From contig DGUG01000188.1 of the NCBI GenBank assembly GCA_002394535.1, positions 1 to 25,320 of the forward strand: 25,320 nucleotides of DNA, written 5' to 3'. This document shows positions 1 through 8,284 of the stretch, one piece after another. The stretch comes from Lachnospiraceae bacterium UBA4316 (GTDB lineage Bacteria > Bacillota > Clostridia > Lachnospirales > Lachnospiraceae). A program made the translations under genes and the position numbers. How positions within the stretch are numbered: position 1 is the stretch's first letter; each line of letters opens with the position of its first letter. The notes under the pieces are model-generated. The model was not told the DNA's origin. It saw nothing but the letters and a program-made list of their open reading frames with translations, and made no database searches.

Positions 1-84
1 TTTTTCGAGTCTAGTAACGTGACGTTCGGAAAGATGAGCGAAAGCGTCTTTTTGAGCAAATGGATAAATTAGTTCGTACGTAAA
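1..84. other. Window-edge intergenic sequence, nothing recognised
   Basis: These 84 bases lie downstream of the FtsA-like gene stop codon. I see no coding frame, no convincing terminator stem and no RNA gene. An imperfect AGTT/AACT-ended palindrome around 71-86 is too weak to call. The neighbouring gene is outside the window. Confidence 0.4.
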
Positions 85-2274
85 CTACTCCCAAAAAATA
101 TCAAGGAAATCCCCTTCCTTAAGCTGCTCGGTAAATGTCGCTTTCTCACCGTTGAGCTTTGTTACAATTCCCTTACCTTCAGGCCTGTTCTTGAGATCAA
201 AATCAATATACTCAAAAACATCAACGAATATATACTCAGGCTTTTTATCCATAGTCACGGGATCTCCGTTCACAATCACCGTTACCTTTTTGTATTGGCT
301 TTCCTCTTCAAGCCGTCTTGCCTCTTCTTTTTGCTGCTTGTACTCAACATACTCCTCATCAAGAGTTCCGTCATCGGCATACTGGCTGTTTTCAATTGAT
401 TCAGCCTCTACCGCATCCTCATATGTTTCTATCTCTTTTTTCCTTGCAGGCGCCTTCTGATTAAGACTTGCCTTCGCGCTCTCAGCTTCCTCCTCTGATA
501 CATCCGACAGACTCAAATCTTCCATTGTCCATATTACCGAGAAATTGTCATAGCACTTTGTATCCTTATCGGCAGTCTTGTTATTAACGTATATGTTCAT
601 ATCCGGATTCAAAATCACATCCATGAACTCGATGATCTGCGATACCGTATAGTAGTTAAGCATCTTGATATCATCGCCTTCTTTGATGTCATAGAACTCA
701 GACTGAAGGTTCCCGTTAACCTCGGCAAACTTCGGAAGCTCTACCTTCTTATCGTTAACAATTACCGAAATCGTGCTTCCGAATTCCGGAAGAGATCCTA
801 TCGCAGCGGATGCGGCTTCTCCTTCCGTCGACTCCTCTACCTCTATCCTGTCTCCTCCGGTTATCGGTGAAGTAAGGCTTACTTCTCTGCCTTCAAGCTT
901 TACAACCGCACCTTCGCCTACCTCGCCTCTTACTACATGCGGCTTGCCGTTTACCGTAAAATTAAGATCGGGGCCACGCTTCGGGAACAGGCCTTCATTG
1001 GGGAATCCGGCCTGCATAGCCGCATCGGCAACAGTCAGATGTCCGTTATCATACAGCTTGATCCTTTTATCGTTAAAGGTCACAAATATAAAGTTATTCT
1101 TCTGGTCATAGAAATTAAGGCAGATACCGATGGGTGTAACATACAGGCTGTCCTGAATGGCACCTTCAAACTGGTAATCAACGCTCTTAAATGCCTCCTC
1201 ACCACGAAGTGCCACACGCTCTGTCATGATACCCATCTCTTTTGCAAGCGCATCCGTAAAGCCCGGGATTTTTCCTCCACCGCCCACTACAAATACGGCG
1301 GAAACCGGCTTGTCACCGTTTAATTCCTTGATCTTGTCCGATACATCCTTGGCAATGTCTGCTATAACACCCTCGGCGATCTTGTGAACTTCCTTCGGCT
1401 CAACCTTATGTTCAAGACCCATTATGTCCGTAAACTTGATCGTACCTTTTTTGGCCGACTCAATCTTGACATGCTCCGCTTCGTTAAAATCAAGGAGCAG
1501 TCCTTTGGCAATTACCTCCGTCAGCTCGTCTCCGGCCTTCGGGATCATTCCGTAGGCGATTATACTGCCATCCTTGGTAATGGAAATATCACTTGTTCCG
1601 GCGCCCACATCCACAAGCGCAATATTAAGCATCCGATACATGGATGGAATTGCGGCTGTCATTGCGGCGATAGGCTCCAGAGTAAGGTTTGCCACTTCAA
1701 GATCCGCAATCTCAACGGCCTTGTACAGCCCGTCAACAACATCATCCGGAAGAAATGTCGCTATAAGGTCTACGGATATATTGTTTGCTTTGTGCCGCTC
1801 AAGTGTCGAGATCGGATACCCGTTCATATAATATTTGACAACCGTATATCCGACACAGTAGAACTTCATATCGGTGTTGTTCACAGCCTGAAAATCATCA
1901 TATGCCTGCTCAACCCCAAGCATTTCAAGAGTATATACATGCTCCGCATCTATTGTTGTCTCTTCGGAAAACTCCAGTGTCGCCGATGAATTGATGGTTC
2001 TAAGCACACGTCCCGCAGCTGCGATACAAACTTCGTAGAGCTGTTTTCCGATTATCGCCTCCAGATCCTGTTTAACCTCTTTAATGGTATTTCCCACCTT
2101 CTCGATGTCATGGATCTGACCGTCAAGCATTGCCCTGGTCTCATGCTTTCTCTCGCACTGTGCCACAACATGAAAAGTATCATCTGTGCGGTAGCCGACA
2201 GTACCTACAATACTTCTCGTCCCAATATCGAGACCGAATACCAACTGCCCCGGATTTTTCTTTTTCTCAGCCAC
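85..2274 (-). CDS. Extended FtsA-like actin-fold ATPase
   Basis: Predicted 729-aa protein of the FtsA/PilM actin-like ATPase superfamily. Seen: a phosphate-1 motif (FGLDIGTRS, about residues 13-21), a phosphate-2 motif (DVGAGTSD, about 222-229) and an adenosine motif (VVGGGGKIPG, about 329-338). A further 340 residues follow the ATPase. Classical FtsA is about 420 aa and ends in a membrane-targeting helix, which I do not see. The C-terminal half instead contains strand-rich segments with recurring V-x-V-N-x-K and GD-x-I/L-x-V patterns, suggesting repeated beta-grasp-like modules, plus an acidic linker. The GTG start at 2274 is preferred over upstream in-frame codons because GAGGGA lies 6 nt before it and coaE ends just upstream. 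It is the last gene of the zf-HC2-polA-coaE group. A role in division or envelope assembly is inferred from the fold. The ATPase fold is certain; the function is not. Confidence 0.85.
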   Translation of the reverse strand: MAEKKKNPGQLVFGLDIGTRSIVGTVGYRTDDTFHVVAQCERKHETRAMLDGQIHDIEKVGNTIKEVKQDLEAIIGKQLYEVCIAAAGRVLRTINSSATLEFSEETTIDAEHVYTLEMLGVEQAYDDFQAVNNTDMKFYCVGYTVVKYYMNGYPISTLERHKANNISVDLIATFLPDDVVDGLYKAVEIADLEVANLTLEPIAAMTAAIPSMYRMLNIALVDVGAGTSDISITKDGSIIAYGMIPKAGDELTEVIAKGLLLDFNEAEHVKIESAKKGTIKFTDIMGLEHKVEPKEVHKIAEGVIADIAKDVSDKIKELNGDKPVSAVFVVGGGGKIPGFTDALAKEMGIMTERVALRGEEAFKSVDYQFEGAIQDSLYVTPIGICLNFYDQKNNFIFVTFNDKRIKLYDNGHLTVADAAMQAGFPNEGLFPKRGPDLNFTVNGKPHVVRGEVGEGAVVKLEGREVSLTSPITGGDRIEVEESTEGEAASAAIGSLPEFGSTISVIVNDKKVELPKFAEVNGNLQSEFYDIKEGDDIKMLNYYTVSQIIEFMDVILNPDMNIYVNNKTADKDTKCYDNFSVIWTMEDLSLSDVSEEEAESAKASLNQKAPARKKEIETYEDAVEAESIENSQYADDGTLDEEYVEYKQQKEEARRLEEESQYKKVTVIVNGDPVTMDKKPEYIFVDVFEYIDFDLKNRPEGKGIVTKLNGEKATFTEQLKEGDFLDIFWE

Positions 2275-2280
2275 TTTTCT

Positions 2281-2286
2281 TCCCTC
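2281..2286 (-). promoter_or_regulatory. Ribosome binding site deciding the GTG start of the FtsA-like gene
   Basis: The minus strand reads GAGGGA followed by AGAAAA and then GTG, a 6-nt spacing. The site sits between the coaE stop (2292-2294) and the GTG at 2272-2274. No equally good site precedes the longer in-frame start inside coaE. Confidence 0.7.
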
Positions 2287-2291
2287 ACAAA

Positions 2292-2888
2292 TTAATTCTG
2301 TAACAAACGCTCTAACTGTCCCCTGGTCATCTCCAGCGTCCCGCTGTTGTCTATAACGACTTTGCAATACTTTCTGAACACTTCATCGGAGCTTTGCGAC
2401 GCCATGATCCCTTCGATTTTCTCATCCGAATATCCGCGGCTGTCGCGAAGCCTCTGTCTTCTGACATTCTCATCAGCATATATGTACCACAGTTCATCAA
2501 CTATCACGTCATAATGATCTTCTATGAGAAGTGCGGCTTCGATGAAGAAATAATCAACCTGTTTCCTGCGATCCGCCTCTTTAATCAATGACAGGATACG
2601 CTTCTTTACCGCCGGATGAACGATTCCGTTAACCTTGTCCCGAAGATTCCCCGATTCTTCGGAGAAAATCATCTGCGCCATTTTTTTCGGATCGATTTCC
2701 CCGTCTTCCTGCAAAACACCTTCACCAAGCAGTTCCACAATGGGTGCAAAACACACCTCTCCGCGAATCTCAAGACTTCTTGCCAGATCATCCGCCTTGA
2801 CTATAACACACTTCGTCATGGAATCAATAAGCTTCAAAACCTCCGATTTGCCGGAACCGACTCCACCCGTAATTCCTATGACTTTCAT
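2292..2888 (-). CDS. coaE: Dephospho-CoA kinase
   Basis: 198-aa P-loop kinase that phosphorylates the ribose 3'-hydroxyl of dephospho-CoA with ATP, the last step of coenzyme A synthesis, in the cytosol. Seen: an N-terminal Walker A motif GGVGSGKS (residues 8-15) right after the first strand, an internal DDLAR segment that fits the family's substrate region, and a RLRDSRG-type lid segment in the second half. The length matches the family (about 195-205 aa). Its ATG overlaps the polA stop by one base (TAATG), so translation is probably coupled to polA. The FtsA-like gene starts 17 nt downstream of its stop. The polA-coaE pairing is common in Firmicutes, which supports the call. Confidence 0.95.
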   Translation of the reverse strand: MKVIGITGGVGSGKSEVLKLIDSMTKCVIVKADDLARSLEIRGEVCFAPIVELLGEGVLQEDGEIDPKKMAQMIFSEESGNLRDKVNGIVHPAVKKRILSLIKEADRRKQVDYFFIEAALLIEDHYDVIVDELWYIYADENVRRQRLRDSRGYSDEKIEGIMASQSSDEVFRKYCKVVIDNSGTLEMTRGQLERLLQN

Positions 2889-5533
2889 TACTTCGCCTCG
2901 TACCAGTTACTGCCGGTTGATGTTTCCACAAGCATAGGAACCGAAAATGATACGGCACCTTCCATCTCCTCATGAAGGATCGCTTCTGCCCGCTCCCTTT
3001 CATCTATCGGAGATTCCAGCAGAAGTTCGTCATGCACCTGCAGGATCACCCGGGCCGCAAGACCCTCCCTCTCAAGTCTTGTCTTGACACGGATCATGGC
3101 AATTTTCATAATATCCGCAGCCGTTCCCTGTATCGGTGCGTTCATTGCCACACGCTCACCGAAGGATCTTTGCATGAAATTGGAACTCGACAGTTCCGGA
3201 AGCGGCCTTCTTCTTCCGAATTCCGTAACTACATATCCTTCCCGCTTTGCCTTGTCTACGCATCCGTCAAGGTATTCTTTTACCTTCGGAAAAGTTGCAA
3301 AGTATTCTTCTATGAATTCCTTGGCTTCCTTCCTGGAGATGTTCAGATCTTCCGACAATCCGAATGAACTGATGCCGTATATTATCCCGAAATTAACAGC
3401 TTTGGCGTTTCTTCTCATTTGGGGAGTAACATCTGAAAGAGCCGTATGGAAAACCTTTGAAGCCGTGATCGCATGAATATCCGCTCCCGAATTAAACGCT
3501 TCTATAAGAGATTCATCCTTTGACAGATGCGCCATTATACGAAGCTCTATCTGTGAATAATCGCCGTCAATAAAACACTTCCCGTCCTCCGGGACGAAGT
3601 ACTTTCTGATCAGTCTTCCCTGCTCCATTCTTGCCGGGATGTTCTGAAGATTAGGCTCCGTACTTGATATTCTTCCCGTTGCGGTTATTGTCTGGTTAAA
3701 GGTCGAATGAATCCTTCCGTCCGATGCAACGCAAGCCATGAGACCGTCGGTGTATGTTGATTTGAGTTTGGCAAGTGCCCGGTAGTCCAAAATTTTCCTG
3801 ACAAAAGGATAATCCGGTGCCAGCTTTTCCAGGACATCCGCTGCTGTCGAATACCCTTTCTTCGTCTTCTTACCTCCGGGTATTCCCATTTTTCCAAACA
3901 GTATCTCACCCAGCTGAATCGGGGAATTGATGTTAAACTCTTCACCCGCTTCCGTATGTATATCCTTCTCAAGCTCTCTTATCTGAGCTTCAAGCTCATT
4001 GCCGTATGCCCGAAGTTCCTCAGGCAGCAGCCTGATTCCCAGTCTCTCCATATCATACAGGCAGGGGATCAGCGGCATCTCAATACCGCGGAACAGCCCG
4101 GTCATTCCGAGAGATTCTATGTTGTCGGTAACCGGCCGGTAACATATCATACAAACGTAAGCATATGTACACATATATTCCGCAACCTTTTCCGGTTCTG
4201 TCATATAGCTTTCAATAAGCTCGCTTTTGCCGAACAGTTCCTTACGGCTCTTTATTACCAGATTTCCGTATTCATTGGCCACATCCTCAATGGAATAATC
4301 ATTCTTAAGAGGATTGCACAGATAGGCTCCGATGCACAGATCCGTTACACGCTCCCGGGCAAAATCACATGCTGCAAATTGCGGCACCAGATTAAGCTGA
4401 CTCTTTAGATCAAACGTACATATATCCGTTTCGGATCCGGTAACAGCCTGCGTGAATCTTTCGCACAGACTTTCCGCAGCCCCCGGAGACGGTGAGGGAA
4501 TAAATACCGTATCTTCCTTTGAAAACGATATTGCAAGTCCCACCGGCGAGGCTGCAAAGGAGACCATTTCAGCCTTTGATACGGAATCCAATACAGTTTG
4601 CACACTGTCGGCATCCGAGACGATTCTGAAGGAATCCGTATAAGAGTCGTCAACGGCTGTGGCTGCCCCCTCAAACCTTGAGAGCATATTCTTAAATCCC
4701 AGTTCCTTGACTATAAGATATGCTTCATTTGTGTATATATTTCCAAGAGCGGCATCTTCTATCTTCAGATCGATATCCGCGTTTGTGTCGATGGTGGCAA
4801 GCTTTCTTGACATTATTGCCATATCAAAGTTTTCGGTCAGAGTATCCCTTACTGACTTCTTCGTGATCTCATGGATATGATTTTTCAGATTGTCAATACA
4901 CCCAAATTGCTGCAGAAGTTCAGTTGCGGTCTTCTCCCCTATCTTCGGAACACCCGGAATATTATCGGATGAATCCCCCATGAGCCCTTTGAGCTCAATT
5001 ATCTGAAGCGGTGTAAGTCCGTACTTTTCTATAACGTCAGCTGTATGATAATCCTCAATTTCGGTCTTGCCGCCCTTTGTCTTGGGAATTCTTATAAGGA
5101 TCTTATCGGTTGCTATCTGCAGAAGGTCACGATCACCTGACACAAGGGTTACGTCATATCCGGCTGCCTCACCGCGCTTTGCAAGTGTTCCGAGCAGATC
5201 ATCCGCCTCATAACCGCCCTTTTCGATCGTAGTGATTTTCATGGCTGCCAGGAGCTTTTTGAGATACGGCACCTGCTCCCGAAGTTCGTCAGGCATTCCC
5301 TTTCTCGTACCTTTATACGCCTCATACATCTTGTGCCGAAATGTCGGTTCATGGACATCGAAGGCGATAACAAGACTATCCGGCTCCTCCTCGTTCATGA
5401 TCCTGAACATTATGTTTAAAAATCCGTATATGGCATTTGTGTGAAGCCCGGCTGCGTTAGTAAGGTCGCGTATGCCGTAAAACGCTCTGTTTATTATGCT
5501 GTTGCCGTCAATAAGCACAAGCTTTTTGCTCAT
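2888..5533 (-). CDS. polA: DNA polymerase I
   Basis: 881-aa family A polymerase for primer removal, gap filling and repair. Seen: an N-terminal 5'-nuclease domain (about 1-290) with LIDGNSIINRAFYG, GYEADDLLGTLA, SGDRDLLQ and DSSDNIPGVPKIGEKTA; a middle 3'-5' exonuclease-like domain (about 300-470); and a C-terminal polymerase domain with motif A DYSQIELR (near 656), motif B RRNAKAVNFGIIYG (707-720) and motif C QVHDELLLE (near 832). The middle domain lacks the catalytic D-x-E signature (the equivalent strand reads VSFAASPVGLA), so proofreading is probably lost, as in other Firmicutes PolA. An AAGGA site lies about 7 nt before the ATG. It follows the zf-HC2-like gene by 21 nt. Confidence 0.97.
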   Translation of the reverse strand: MSKKLVLIDGNSIINRAFYGIRDLTNAAGLHTNAIYGFLNIMFRIMNEEEPDSLVIAFDVHEPTFRHKMYEAYKGTRKGMPDELREQVPYLKKLLAAMKITTIEKGGYEADDLLGTLAKRGEAAGYDVTLVSGDRDLLQIATDKILIRIPKTKGGKTEIEDYHTADVIEKYGLTPLQIIELKGLMGDSSDNIPGVPKIGEKTATELLQQFGCIDNLKNHIHEITKKSVRDTLTENFDMAIMSRKLATIDTNADIDLKIEDAALGNIYTNEAYLIVKELGFKNMLSRFEGAATAVDDSYTDSFRIVSDADSVQTVLDSVSKAEMVSFAASPVGLAISFSKEDTVFIPSPSPGAAESLCERFTQAVTGSETDICTFDLKSQLNLVPQFAACDFARERVTDLCIGAYLCNPLKNDYSIEDVANEYGNLVIKSRKELFGKSELIESYMTEPEKVAEYMCTYAYVCMICYRPVTDNIESLGMTGLFRGIEMPLIPCLYDMERLGIRLLPEELRAYGNELEAQIRELEKDIHTEAGEEFNINSPIQLGEILFGKMGIPGGKKTKKGYSTAADVLEKLAPDYPFVRKILDYRALAKLKSTYTDGLMACVASDGRIHSTFNQTITATGRISSTEPNLQNIPARMEQGRLIRKYFVPEDGKCFIDGDYSQIELRIMAHLSKDESLIEAFNSGADIHAITASKVFHTALSDVTPQMRRNAKAVNFGIIYGISSFGLSEDLNISRKEAKEFIEEYFATFPKVKEYLDGCVDKAKREGYVVTEFGRRRPLPELSSSNFMQRSFGERVAMNAPIQGTAADIMKIAMIRVKTRLEREGLAARVILQVHDELLLESPIDERERAEAILHEEMEGAVSFSVPMLVETSTGSNWYEAK

Positions 5534-5554
5534 ATTCTATCCTTGAAAAAACTC

Positions 5555-5905
5555 TCAAAAAACTATTCCGAAAAAATGCGACAAAAATCCAAACACTTCA
5601 TAAACGATTATGATCATCGAAAACACTTCAAGAATACGCAATACATCCTCATTAAAATAATGGAAATACATTGCCCTCTTCGTGAACTTGATTTTCTGCT
5701 GAAGTTCCCTCCTAAGGTCTATGGATTCTCCGGCTTCCAATCTTCCAAGTGCCTCAGCTATCAAATACCTGGTCTCCAGTTCCTCATAGCACTCCGGGCA
5801 TCTTTCCACATGTGTAAGAAACTGCCAGACATTTTCTCCCACAAGACTGTTCTCTATAAAAGAGTTCATATTCTGTTCGCATATTGTACAGTCAATGTAT
5901 TCCAT
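5555..5905 (-). CDS. Small zf-HC2-like single-pass membrane protein
   Basis: 116-aa protein. Seen: C6, C9, H32, C36 and C39. The C9...H32-x3-C36-x2-C39 arrangement matches the anti-sigma-factor zinc finger (zf-HC2) layout, where H-x3-C-x2-C closes the zinc site. A charged helix follows (about 40-78), then one hydrophobic segment (about 91-113) at the C-terminus, giving an N-in tail-anchored topology. Family members usually bind an ECF sigma factor, but no sigma gene is in the window, and the next gene downstream, 21 nt away, is polA. It may be a regulator acting in trans or a zinc-finger membrane protein with another partner. The start has AAGGG about 10 nt upstream. The zinc-finger call is moderately sure; an anti-sigma role is only inferred. 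Confidence 0.7.
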   Translation of the reverse strand: MEYIDCTICEQNMNSFIENSLVGENVWQFLTHVERCPECYEELETRYLIAEALGRLEAGESIDLRRELQQKIKFTKRAMYFHYFNEDVLRILEVFSMIIIVYEVFGFLSHFFGIVF

Positions 5906-5960
5906 ATAATAAATGCCCTTGAAACCGTCTAACCAGTATGTTAAAATCGCACAAGGAGGA

Positions 5961-5982
5961 ACGCGGTTCCCCCTAACAGCAT
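5961..5982. repeat. 22-bp direct repeat, copy 1
   Basis: Begins ACGCGGTTCCCCCTAACAGC and ends AT. It is identical to 6056-6077. On the plus strand the preceding GGA makes a GGAAC-GCG-GTTCC hairpin. The two copies enclose 73 bp of GC-rich sequence upstream of the tRNA gene. A shortened copy occurs near 13950. Confidence 0.85.
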
Positions 5983-6009
5983 TAATCTAATGAGGCTCGC
6001 GCATTTATA

Positions 6010-6022
6010 TCGACTTCGTCGA
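6010..6022. repeat. Small perfect hairpin within the repeat-bounded block
   Basis: TCGAC-TTC-GTCGA forms a 5-bp perfect stem with a 3-nt loop in the segment between the two 22-bp repeats. No U-tract follows on either strand, so it is not a typical terminator. Confidence 0.4.
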
Positions 6023-6055
6023 GGCGCTCGCCGTGCAGTCAGGGTCCCACCGCTC

Positions 6056-6077
6056 ACGCGGTTCCCCCTAACAGCAT
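6056..6077. repeat. 22-bp direct repeat, copy 2
   Basis: Identical to 5961-5982 over 22 bases. It ends 3 bp before the tRNA-Leu gene. Here the flanking base pairing is different (ACCGC-TCAC-GCGGT), so both copies can form a small hairpin, but with different partners. Confidence 0.85.
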
Positions 6078-6080
6078 CTA

Positions 6081-6163
6081 GCAGGTGTGGCGGAATGGCA
6101 GACGCAGCAGACTCAAAATCTGCCGTAGGCAACTACATGTGGGTTCAAGTCCCACCACCTGCA
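6081..6163 (+). tRNA. tRNA-Leu (anticodon CAA)
   Basis: An 83-nt class II tRNA. The acceptor GCAGGTG (6081-6087) pairs with CACCTGC (6156-6162), with discriminator A at 6163. The anticodon stem GCAGA/TCTGC (6107-6111/6119-6123) encloses loop CTCAAAA, with anticodon CAA at 6114-6116, reading UUG. The T arm is GTGGG-TTCAAGT-CCCAC (6139-6155). The long variable arm (about 6124-6138) and the A discriminator are typical of tRNA-Leu. CCA is not encoded. It is the only plus-strand gene in the window, lying between two minus-strand operons and convergent with the phosphodiesterase gene. Confidence 0.97.
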
Positions 6164-6223
6164 TATTGTGTTTTATCATTTTTCCAACACCAATATCTAT
6201 GATACTCATTTCGCAAGACTATT

Positions 6224-6976
6224 TCAAGAAATATCTTCAAATTTTAACTGTTCGAAGATCGGGACAAATCCTTCGTTTATGGCATTTTGGTAGTCATCAT
6301 TATTCCTGATTGTCCATACCGCAACAGGTATGCCTCGTCTGATAGCGGCTCTGGCAGCAAATACATTCGTATCCTCATATTTATATGCTATAAAATCCGG
6401 TGATATCTTTATATTGAACATCATGTTCTTAAGTATTATCGCCTGCCACAGTGGCAGGCCTTCGCGGTTCTTTACGAAGTCCTGCGAAAGCTGTCCCACG
6501 GCTGTGTCCGGAGAAATCTTCCTTACTTCCATAAGTGCCCTCGGATCAAAGCTTTCTATCACGTAAGGTCCCTTGTATCCGGCAAGCCTGTTACATACCG
6601 CATCCGCAAGTGCCCTGTGGTTTCCACCTGCTGCCTTGAGTTCTATGAGAAGCGAAAGTTGAGTCTTATCAAATAAATCAAGAACCTCGTCAAAGGACGG
6701 AATCTTCTCATCCGTTCCTTCAAGGCGGTATCCAGAAAGCTCCGAGAAGGTCCTGTCCTCGATCCGTCCTTTTATCCCGGTCTCTCTTTCAAGATCCTCA
6801 TCATGAAAAACTACCAGGCTTCCATCTGCTATAAGATGCACGTCAAACTCCACCGGAAATCCGTGCTTAACGGCTCTTTCAAATGCCGCCATTGAGTTCT
6901 CCGGTATGGAAGGCTTGTCGTGTAAGCCTCTGTGTGCATAATGTTTTGCAAGATCACATTTCTTCAAAGACTTCAA
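6224..6976 (-). CDS. Glycerophosphodiester phosphodiesterase family protein
   Basis: About 250-aa cytosolic enzyme of the GDPD TIM-barrel family (UgpQ-like), expected to hydrolyse glycerophosphodiesters to glycerol-3-phosphate and an alcohol with a divalent metal. Seen: H15-R16-G17 after the first strand, PENS (25-28), the metal-ligand strand with E43 and D45, and the catalytic H58 in VVFHDE. The C-terminal IPVAVWTIRN strand is also characteristic. No signal peptide is seen, so it is probably intracellular. The first in-frame start is a TTG that overlaps the upstream MFS gene by 23 bp. A second TTG at 6967 sits about 10 nt after AAAGGA and may be the true start. Overlap with the transporter suggests coupled expression and perhaps uptake of a phosphodiester substrate, which is inference. 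Confidence 0.9.
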   Translation of the reverse strand: MKSLKKCDLAKHYAHRGLHDKPSIPENSMAAFERAVKHGFPVEFDVHLIADGSLVVFHDEDLERETGIKGRIEDRTFSELSGYRLEGTDEKIPSFDEVLDLFDKTQLSLLIELKAAGGNHRALADAVCNRLAGYKGPYVIESFDPRALMEVRKISPDTAVGQLSQDFVKNREGLPLWQAIILKNMMFNIKISPDFIAYKYEDTNVFAARAAIRRGIPVAVWTIRNNDDYQNAINEGFVPIFEQLKFEDIS

Positions 6977-8282
6977 TTCCTTTCTTCACATCAACCTCGT
7001 TATCCCCGTGCTTAACTCTCAGCATAGTCGCAAAGCTTGCCGCAACAAATACCGTCGCATAGGGAAACAGTATCCTGTAATCGACGTTTCTCATCAAAAA
7101 TCCCGCAAGTATCGGTGTTGCCACCTGTGCAGCCATTGAAGCCGTATAATAATATCCCGTAAACTTACCGATATCTGAGCCCTTGCACATCTCAACAACC
7201 ATCGGGAGGGAGTTGACGTTTATCGCTGCCCATGCAAATCCCGTGAATGCAAATACGATAAACATTGCTGCATTAAGCGTAGACGATAACGTTGTGAGGA
7301 AAAAACCCGCAAGAAAGCATCCGGCAAGAATTGCGACACCAACGAGGATCGTACGTTTCCTTCCGATCCGAGACGACAGGATTCCGATCGGGATATAGGA
7401 TACGATCGCACCTCCCGATGCTATAAGAAGGCACGTTGAAGCACCGCCAAGCCCCTGGCCCATGACTTTATCTATATATGTGGTAAACCATGTCGTGATA
7501 CCATTATAGCCTATGAACCAAAGCGCTATTGAGACAAGAAGATAAGCAAGACTTCTCTTTACATCCCCCGGAAGAACTTCTTCGCCTGATGAATCCTGCG
7601 TGGCAAGGTTCCACTCGGGGTGTTTGTTCTCAAGCTCCTGATTTTTGAGTGTAAGTTCCCTCTCGCGGACGGTGACAAACATAACGATGACAGATACTGT
7701 CATAATAAGGGAAACCGTAATAAACAGCGGCCCGTAGTCAACATGTTCAAGACCCGCGATCCTGGAGTTCGGATACATCACAGCCGCAACCGCGAGGTAG
7801 ATGATTCCTCCGAGAGCGCCCATGAGATTGATTATCGCATTTGCCTTTGACCGAAGAGGTTTGGGTGTAACATCCGGCATGAGTGCGACAGCCGGTGACC
7901 TGTACGTCCCCATCGCAATGAGGATCAGTCCGAGAACAATGATAAATGTGAACAGTTTGACGGTTGACGGTGCCCTGTAATATCCGTTATCAAGAAACGG
8001 AAGACTGTTAATCAACAGTACGGCACCAAACGTTCCCCCAAGAATGTACGGAGTACGCTTCCCAAGGCGCGTATCAGTCCTATCCGAAAGTGATCCGAAA
8101 AATGGCAGAAGTACCAGAGCAAAGACATTGTCAGCTGCCATCACGGCGCCCGACAGTGTCTCGTTTATGTGAAAAGTCTTCGTCAGCATGAGTGGAATGA
8201 CGCTATCGTACATCTGCCAAAACGCACATATCGACAAAAACGCCAGTCCTACCAGTATTGTTCGTTTATTGTTTAGTTTCAT
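6954..8282 (-). CDS. MFS transporter
   Basis: 442-aa integral membrane protein with about 12 hydrophobic segments and a hydrophilic central loop (about residues 205-235). Seen: the MFS motif A loop GSLSDRTDTRLGKRTPYI after the second helix, and its weaker second-half counterpart GILSSRIGRKRT. The D-R-x(3)-R-x-G-R/K-R-x-P form resembles transporters of the SLC45/GPH-like sugar-proton group, but the substrate cannot be read from sequence. The ATG lies 2 nt after the stop of the zinc-ribbon gene, and its 3' end overlaps the phosphodiesterase gene, so the three are likely co-transcribed and coupled. Confidence 0.88.
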   Translation of the reverse strand: MKLNNKRTILVGLAFLSICAFWQMYDSVIPLMLTKTFHINETLSGAVMAADNVFALVLLPFFGSLSDRTDTRLGKRTPYILGGTFGAVLLINSLPFLDNGYYRAPSTVKLFTFIIVLGLILIAMGTYRSPAVALMPDVTPKPLRSKANAIINLMGALGGIIYLAVAAVMYPNSRIAGLEHVDYGPLFITVSLIMTVSVIVMFVTVRERELTLKNQELENKHPEWNLATQDSSGEEVLPGDVKRSLAYLLVSIALWFIGYNGITTWFTTYIDKVMGQGLGGASTCLLIASGGAIVSYIPIGILSSRIGRKRTILVGVAILAGCFLAGFFLTTLSSTLNAAMFIVFAFTGFAWAAINVNSLPMVVEMCKGSDIGKFTGYYYTASMAAQVATPILAGFLMRNVDYRILFPYATVFVAASFATMLRVKHGDNEVDVKKGIEVFEEM

Positions 8283-8284
8283 AT

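Noticed and set aside
6081..6163. tRNA-Leu as an integration site of a mobile island
   Set aside because: No integrase, and no repeat of the tRNA 3' end is found elsewhere in the window.
5941..6202. Short frames on both strands across the tRNA
   Set aside because: They overlap the tRNA-Leu gene and direct repeats and have no ribosome binding site.
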